A stretch of 64,000 nt of DNA, taken from positions 372,001 through 436,000 of the forward strand of contig JAZGUH010000541.1 of NCBI GenBank assembly GCA_037893225.1, read 5' to 3'. Numbering within the stretch: the stretch's first letter is position 1; every line of letters begins with the position of its first letter. The notes under the pieces are model-generated. The model searched no databases, was not told the DNA's origin, and saw only the letters and a program-made list of their open reading frames with translations. Made by a program: the position numbers and the translations under genes. Below, piece after piece: positions 61,301 through 64,000 of this stretch. The DNA comes from Hippasteria phrygiana (Eukaryota; Echinodermata; Asteroidea; Valvatida; Goniasteridae).

Positions 61301-62937
61301 TGAACGCGGGTCGTATTTGAACGAGATGTCACTGATGCCCTGAGGTTCGGTAATGTACAGATTAACTTGAAGGTCATCCACCTCCTAGAAACGCAACAAA
61401 ACGCGGGAAATCATCAAAAGATACAATTTCATCCAAGCAACGGCCAGATTTAAAGACGGATAGAAAAAAAAACAACACAAATTCCCTTTGTTGTAAATCA
61501 CACACGTTCATTTTTTCCAGTTTATTAAGTCACTTTTGAAAAGTTAATTATGGTTTTGCATGCATATCTTATTCGGAGCATTATTGGGGGAGGGGGGTGG
61601 GCATGTTGTAGGTAAACAATTTTCAGCCAAGATATGTAATTTGTAGTGAAAACTATATAGCTCCGTTGGCCTCATCATATCTTAACAAAAACCTCAAAAA
61701 GGGCTTGACTGTTTTCCTGTTGGTTGATTATAAAGACTCTCCTCACCTGACCGGGCCACAGGTTGATCCGATGCTCGAAGACGCTACTCCTTCTCTCCAG
61801 CAACTCGTCATAAGTCAGGTCAAAGGTCACAGAGGATTGAGGAGACACGCCCAGGACGCGCATGGTGAAGGTATCTTTGGTCGGATCCCTTTCAAGTGGA
61901 ATTTTATAATATTAAATGGCCTACTATTTGATATACGACTTTATACAACACCTGAATAAATCCCAGCCATCCGATTGGTGGATCGTCGATCACGTGCATT
62001 GAATTATTCGACCCATCACACGACGCGAACCCGCACCGCCCAAAACGTTCTATCACATGGTTCTATCAAACGGTGCGCGCGCATTGATAGAACCAAAAGA
62101 ACTTCCCTAACTTCACGGTCACTATGGTGGCGCTACAACAGGGCTGTCATTCACACAACAAGGCGGCCGAGTTTCCCGAACTGCCGCGGTTTGTTCTCCT
62201 AACAGACGACGAAATATTGGAACTCGTAGGCGATGCTGACGCTCCAAATACAAAGAGACAAATCAAATATGCAGTGAAACGATTAGATGAATTTGCAAGA
62301 CACGCAGGAACAACAATTGAAGCTTTAACTGATTCGGAACTGGACAATTTTTTGTCGCGGTTTTATGCGGGACTAAGAAGGTAAACGGCACGTTGTAACG
62401 TTACACCAAGAAATCCATGCATGCAATCTGTCGGATTTATTGAGGCGTTGTGTAAAACAAATAATGAATGTTTCACATTCGTGCAATGGTAAGAATAATT
62501 TCATTCGGTGACAGATGGAATGTCCCATTCCACTCGGCTTCGCCTCGTGGAATAGAACATTCAATCTGTCACCTCATGAAATTATTCTTACCATCGCACT
62601 CATAAACATTCATTATTTGTATAATAGTGCACTCAGTGACAATGTAGGATGAAAGAAATAGTCAAAAATCTTCCGAAAACATATGCTGTGTCCGTGGAGT
62701 AACATAAACCTATAAACCACGCATACAAAGTTTGATATTGGTACTGAAGGTGTTGAAAATCGACACTCGTTGAGTAATTATCTATCACTCTTCCTCATAC
62801 TGAAATGATGACCCTACACTCATACTCACCGCCTGGTCACAAGAGCTATCTGCTGGTTGTTGGTTGGGAATAACTGTTGCCATTCGGAGCTACGGATGTC
62901 CCCAACCCGACCAGAATAGATCCGCCCATCTACAGTT
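47779..62937 (-). CDS. ITIH gene B: multi-module ITIH-like protein, tandem paralogue of gene A (5' end outside window)
   Basis: Nineteen exons join in phase to 4,231 bp, giving 1,409 visible residues plus stop. The order is module 2 (missing its first VIT exon), module 3, then the ITIH C-terminal domain. DxSxS metal-site motifs lie near visible residues 195 and 814. The exon structure matches gene A almost everywhere (161, 111, 139, 261 and 289 bp exons are identical in length). By analogy a first module and signal peptide should lie beyond 64,000; this is inference. Differences from gene A are a GC donor at the 59,173 exon end, an extra intron in module 2 relative to A2, and loss of the DPHF motif. 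The gene lies 3.8 kb upstream of gene A in the same orientation, so both are probably tandem duplicates. Without DPHF, covalent transfer to glycosaminoglycans seems unlikely. Confidence 0.88.
49381..49460 (-). mobile_element. tRNA-derived SINE head, minus orientation
   Basis: The complement carries CTCAGTTGGTAGAGCGCCGG (A-box region), GGAGGTCGCAGGTTCGAATC (B box) and GCCAGTTTTCTTTG. It faces the plus copy at 49,560-49,705. Both lie in the gene B intron between exons 49,218-49,313 and 50,096-50,435. Confidence 0.8.
49560..49705 (+). mobile_element. tRNA-derived SINE, plus orientation
   Basis: Positions 49,619-49,692 fold almost like a tRNA: GGGCAAGATAGCTCAGTTGG (A box), a CCGG/CCGG anticodon stem and GGTTCGAATTC (B box). 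The base before the anticodon position is C rather than the invariant T, and the T stem is mispaired, so I call a SINE and not a tRNA gene. A short head ACTGACAATTTGGGAGACC precedes it, as in the other copies. Confidence 0.8.
49725..49920. repeat. GTTTAGCA/TGTTTAG-rich interspersed block
   Basis: About ten copies of TAAACA/TGTTTA words occur in alternating orientation, bounded by CTTGCTATCAGTTTGTAAAC and its complement-like GTTTACAAACCGATAGCAAG. It is probably a small inverted-repeat element. Confidence 0.55.
50515..50752. mobile_element. MITE with GCGCACTTCCGG arms, copy 2
   Basis: It starts TATAGAGGAATCCCACAACG and ends GCTAATGTGAAATTACTCTA, with internal GATCTGCGCACTTCCGCG and its complement-like CCCGGAAGTGCGCAGA. 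It lies in the gene B intron between exons 50,096-50,435 and 51,369-51,910. Confidence 0.75.
53396..53562. mobile_element. MITE with CAATTTCATGGAGCTGC ends, copy 2
   Basis: The left end GGGCCAATTTCGTGGAGCTG and the right end GCAACACCATGAAATTGGCC form inverted repeats, with GCTAAGC/GCTTAGC words inside. It lies in the gene B intron downstream of exon 53,602-53,862. Confidence 0.75.
54304..54395. repeat. Tandem repeat, about 20-bp unit
   Basis: Four consecutive GCATGCTCAGAACTACGCGC-like units occur within an ACCGGTCCTTTT-bounded segment. The same boundary sequence and one unit occur near 38,455-38,520 in gene A. Confidence 0.85.
54600..54841. mobile_element. MITE with GCGCACTTCCGG arms, copy 3
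   Basis: Inverted arms CTGCGCACTTCCGGGTTGTA and CAAACCCGGAAGTGCGCAGA flank an interior with TTCATTGATGCATGAATGAA and GGCAGCGCAGCGCA. It shares long stretches with 3,097-3,344 and lies in a gene B intron just upstream of exon 54,441-54,579. Confidence 0.8.
59526..59702. mobile_element. MITE with CAATTTCATGGAGCTGC ends, copy 3
   Basis: It begins CGATTTCACGGAGCTTTTTA, includes AAAACAGGTTACCAGCCAATATGTCAT as in copy 1, and ends TAGCTTGATGAAAATGCC. Diverged. Gene B intron. Confidence 0.6.
59998..60228. mobile_element. G-run MITE with GGCGTAGC ends, copy 2 (inverted)
   Basis: The left end AGTAGCGTAGCTAAGG and the right end CCCTATAGCCACGCCGCTGG are inverted repeats. Long G and C runs flank CGCAAACGCAGAAAATAATA, the complement of the core at 34,382-34,430. 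It lies in a gene B intron. Confidence 0.7.
62124..62384 (+). CDS. KIAA1958/Crypton-like N-terminal fragment (antisense in a gene B intron)
   Basis: An 86-codon frame contains FPELPRFVLLTDDEILELVG, then NTKRQIKYAVKRLDEFARHA and ELDNFLSRFYAGLRR, ending at an AGAAG|GTAAAC donor-like site. The pattern 'acidic segment, NTK-R---K-A---, EL---L-RFYA--R' resembles the SAM-like N-terminal region of KIAA1958/ZMYM/QRICH1-type proteins derived from Crypton tyrosine recombinases. The catalytic part is not in the window. It may be the first exon of a transposon gene, a decayed copy, or a small chimeric fragment. The start codon was taken as the first ATG in frame. The family call rests on remembered pattern only. 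Confidence 0.5.
   Translation: MVALQQGCHSHNKAAEFPELPRFVLLTDDEILELVGDADAPNTKRQIKYAVKRLDEFARHAGTTIEALTDSELDNFLSRFYAGLRR
62458..62619. repeat. Long hairpin beside the Crypton-like frame
   Basis: Arms of about 65 bases (CAAATAATGAATGTTTCACA ... ACAGATGGAATGT and its near complement) enclose a palindromic centre ATTCCACTCGGCTTCGCCTC. Such CTCGGCTTCGCCTCG-centred hairpins are frequent in marine invertebrate genomes, probably as element ends. Confidence 0.75.
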
Positions 62938-64000
62938 CTAGATATTTACAGAAATTATGGAACACAGTGTCATATCTAATTCAACTTGTTTTCAACATAA
63001 AAAGCCATGTCATACAACAGCATGATGATCAGCATAATCTAAATGCTTCTTGTTATTTCAAGTGACAAGAAGGTTATTTTTTTCCAATTCTTTTCAAGTC
63101 CTTGCAATTAAGGCATTATTTGTGCATGGTAGCTGAATGAACTTGTCAAAAGAGAATAACATTTAATACACAAACAGACCTCCAAAATAACCCATCAACA
63201 GTGTTTTTAAGAAATATTTTCAAAAAATGGATTTCAAACCAGATTTTTTTAAATATGGAAATCAACTAAACATGAAGAATCTAAGAAAATGAACAATGAA
63301 CAATGTAAGAAAATGTAATGTTTGTTTTAAAACACAACGCTATCGAGACACAACTACCGTGCATCTAATTATATCAGGTTTTTGCTTATTCAACATGAAA
63401 CTTTCATTGAGATAAAAACCAACATTTGGCAATTTACTATCTAGAATGGCTAAAGAGGACTTTGAAATGTATAATAACATAGAAATAACACTGCCCTGCA
63501 TTGTATTCATGTCATAAAACCCAGCATTGTAAAGTCTGCATGGTACCGGTACATTTGAAGCAAATCGAAAAGAAAACAAGCAACAGATTAGGCCTGCTAT
63601 TTAATCATATCAAACAAGCCACTTGGGAAACTGACTTAATTGAAATTGAGGTGTGATCTCTGGCTATACGGCATTATGGGTTTACAACTTCTGACCAAAC
63701 CCCCTCTGACCAACATATTGCGAAACTTGGAGACAACATCATAGGGAATGATAGCCCAGTTGGTCGGGTACTGGTACGGTAATCCGGAGGTCTCAGGTTC
63801 AAATCCCAAATATGTCAATTTCGTCGTCCACTAAGGGGCCAATCAAAATGTTCAGTTTTTTAATTTCGATTATTCTTTTCCCCCAACATTTTTGGCACCC
63901 ACCCACCCACCCCAATTTTCGATCTTAAAATATTGATTTGCTATTCAATTAACAAAAATGTCCAGTTCAGTGACAGCGTGATGCGTCTCCCCAGCTTGAA
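62938..64000. other. Gene B intron continuing to the window edge
   Basis: The VIT exon expected upstream of 62,830-62,937 was not found here, so the intron runs past 64,000. A tRNA-derived SINE occupies about 63,655-63,825; the rest is AT-rich without recognisable coding sequence. Confidence 0.6.
63655..63825 (+). mobile_element. tRNA-derived SINE, plus orientation
   Basis: The order is the same as at 49,560-49,705: TCTGGCTATACGGCATTATG, CTTGGAGACAACATCATAGG, an A-box-like ATAGCCCAGTTGGTC, GGTACGGTAATCCGGAGGTC and B box GGTTCAAATCC. A box and anticodon arm are diverged. Confidence 0.75.

Larger units (their letters stand above)
56766..62937 (-). other. ITIH gene B module 2 (VIT, partial-VWA-linker)
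   Basis: Exons: 62830-62937, 61747-61888, 61274-61384, 60512-60655, 59173-59461, 58167-58714, 57834-57994, 57468-57604, 56766-56815. The first visible exon (TVDGRIYSGRVGDIRSSEWQ) equals exon 30,897-31,010 of gene A; the preceding VIT exon lies beyond the window. The VWA has FVIDISSSMVGTK, ETNLGEAI and YVLSDGQPTIG. Ser replaces the Cys of ALFCLGFG seen in gene A. The exon 59,173-59,461 ends in a GC donor (AG|GCAAGT). The 50-bp final linker exon encodes KPLVDGDPFTVATESS, which resembles the DGDPHFVV start of an ITIH C-terminal domain. Confidence 0.88.

Noticed and set aside
1..64000. CRISPR array, prokaryotic operon or ribosome binding sites
   Set aside because: The sequence is eukaryotic with spliced genes. 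Tandem repeats present are short, imperfect and without regular spacers.

Overview
This is eukaryotic genomic DNA, almost certainly from a marine invertebrate deuterostome. An echinoderm, possibly a sea star, is my best guess. Support comes from long introns with canonical GT-AG ends, dense short inverted-repeat elements and tRNA-derived SINEs, and frequent short words such as TAGGCCTA and ACATGTAC. The animal-type gene content also fits. Species cannot be fixed from the sequence alone. Open reading frames are only exon pieces; the genes below were rebuilt by joining exons with consistent splice sites, reading phase and family homology.

Left end (1-3,970): two weak candidate exons of an unrecognised minus-strand gene (1-89 and 2,195-2,317), two small inverted-repeat elements, and a short SHIPPO-like reading frame. 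Positions 3,973-14,679 (+) hold a complete nine-exon COMMD7 gene (201 aa), whose introns carry a LINE fragment, a hAT-like element, piggyBac-like MITEs and a nested MITE. Positions 14,680-19,030 separate two tail-to-tail genes and hold only repeats that I can recognise.

The rest is dominated by two head-to-tail minus-strand genes of the inter-alpha-trypsin inhibitor heavy chain (ITIH) family. Gene A (43,971 down to 19,031; 30 coding exons; 2,216 aa) is not a normal ITIH. It has one signal peptide, then three complete VIT-VWA modules in series, and only one ITIH C-terminal domain, after the third module. All 30 exons join in phase, and the three metal-binding DxSxS motifs lie about 630 residues apart. 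Gene B (62,937 down to 47,779; 19 exons visible; at least 1,409 aa) is a tandem paralogue. It shows modules equivalent to A2 and A3 plus the C-terminal domain; its 5' end lies beyond the right edge. Module A2 resembles B2 and A3 resembles B3, so the internal repetition predates the gene duplication.

Gene A keeps the DPHF motif at which vertebrate heavy chains are cleaved and esterified to chondroitin sulfate or hyaluronan; gene B has lost it by a five-codon deletion. The two genes also show one exact intron loss, one GC-AG intron, a 36-bp microexon with a furin-like site, and many intronic MITEs. One intron of gene B contains an antisense KIAA1958/Crypton-like reading frame next to a long hairpin. 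The inferred products are secreted multi-VWA matrix or coelomic-fluid proteins.
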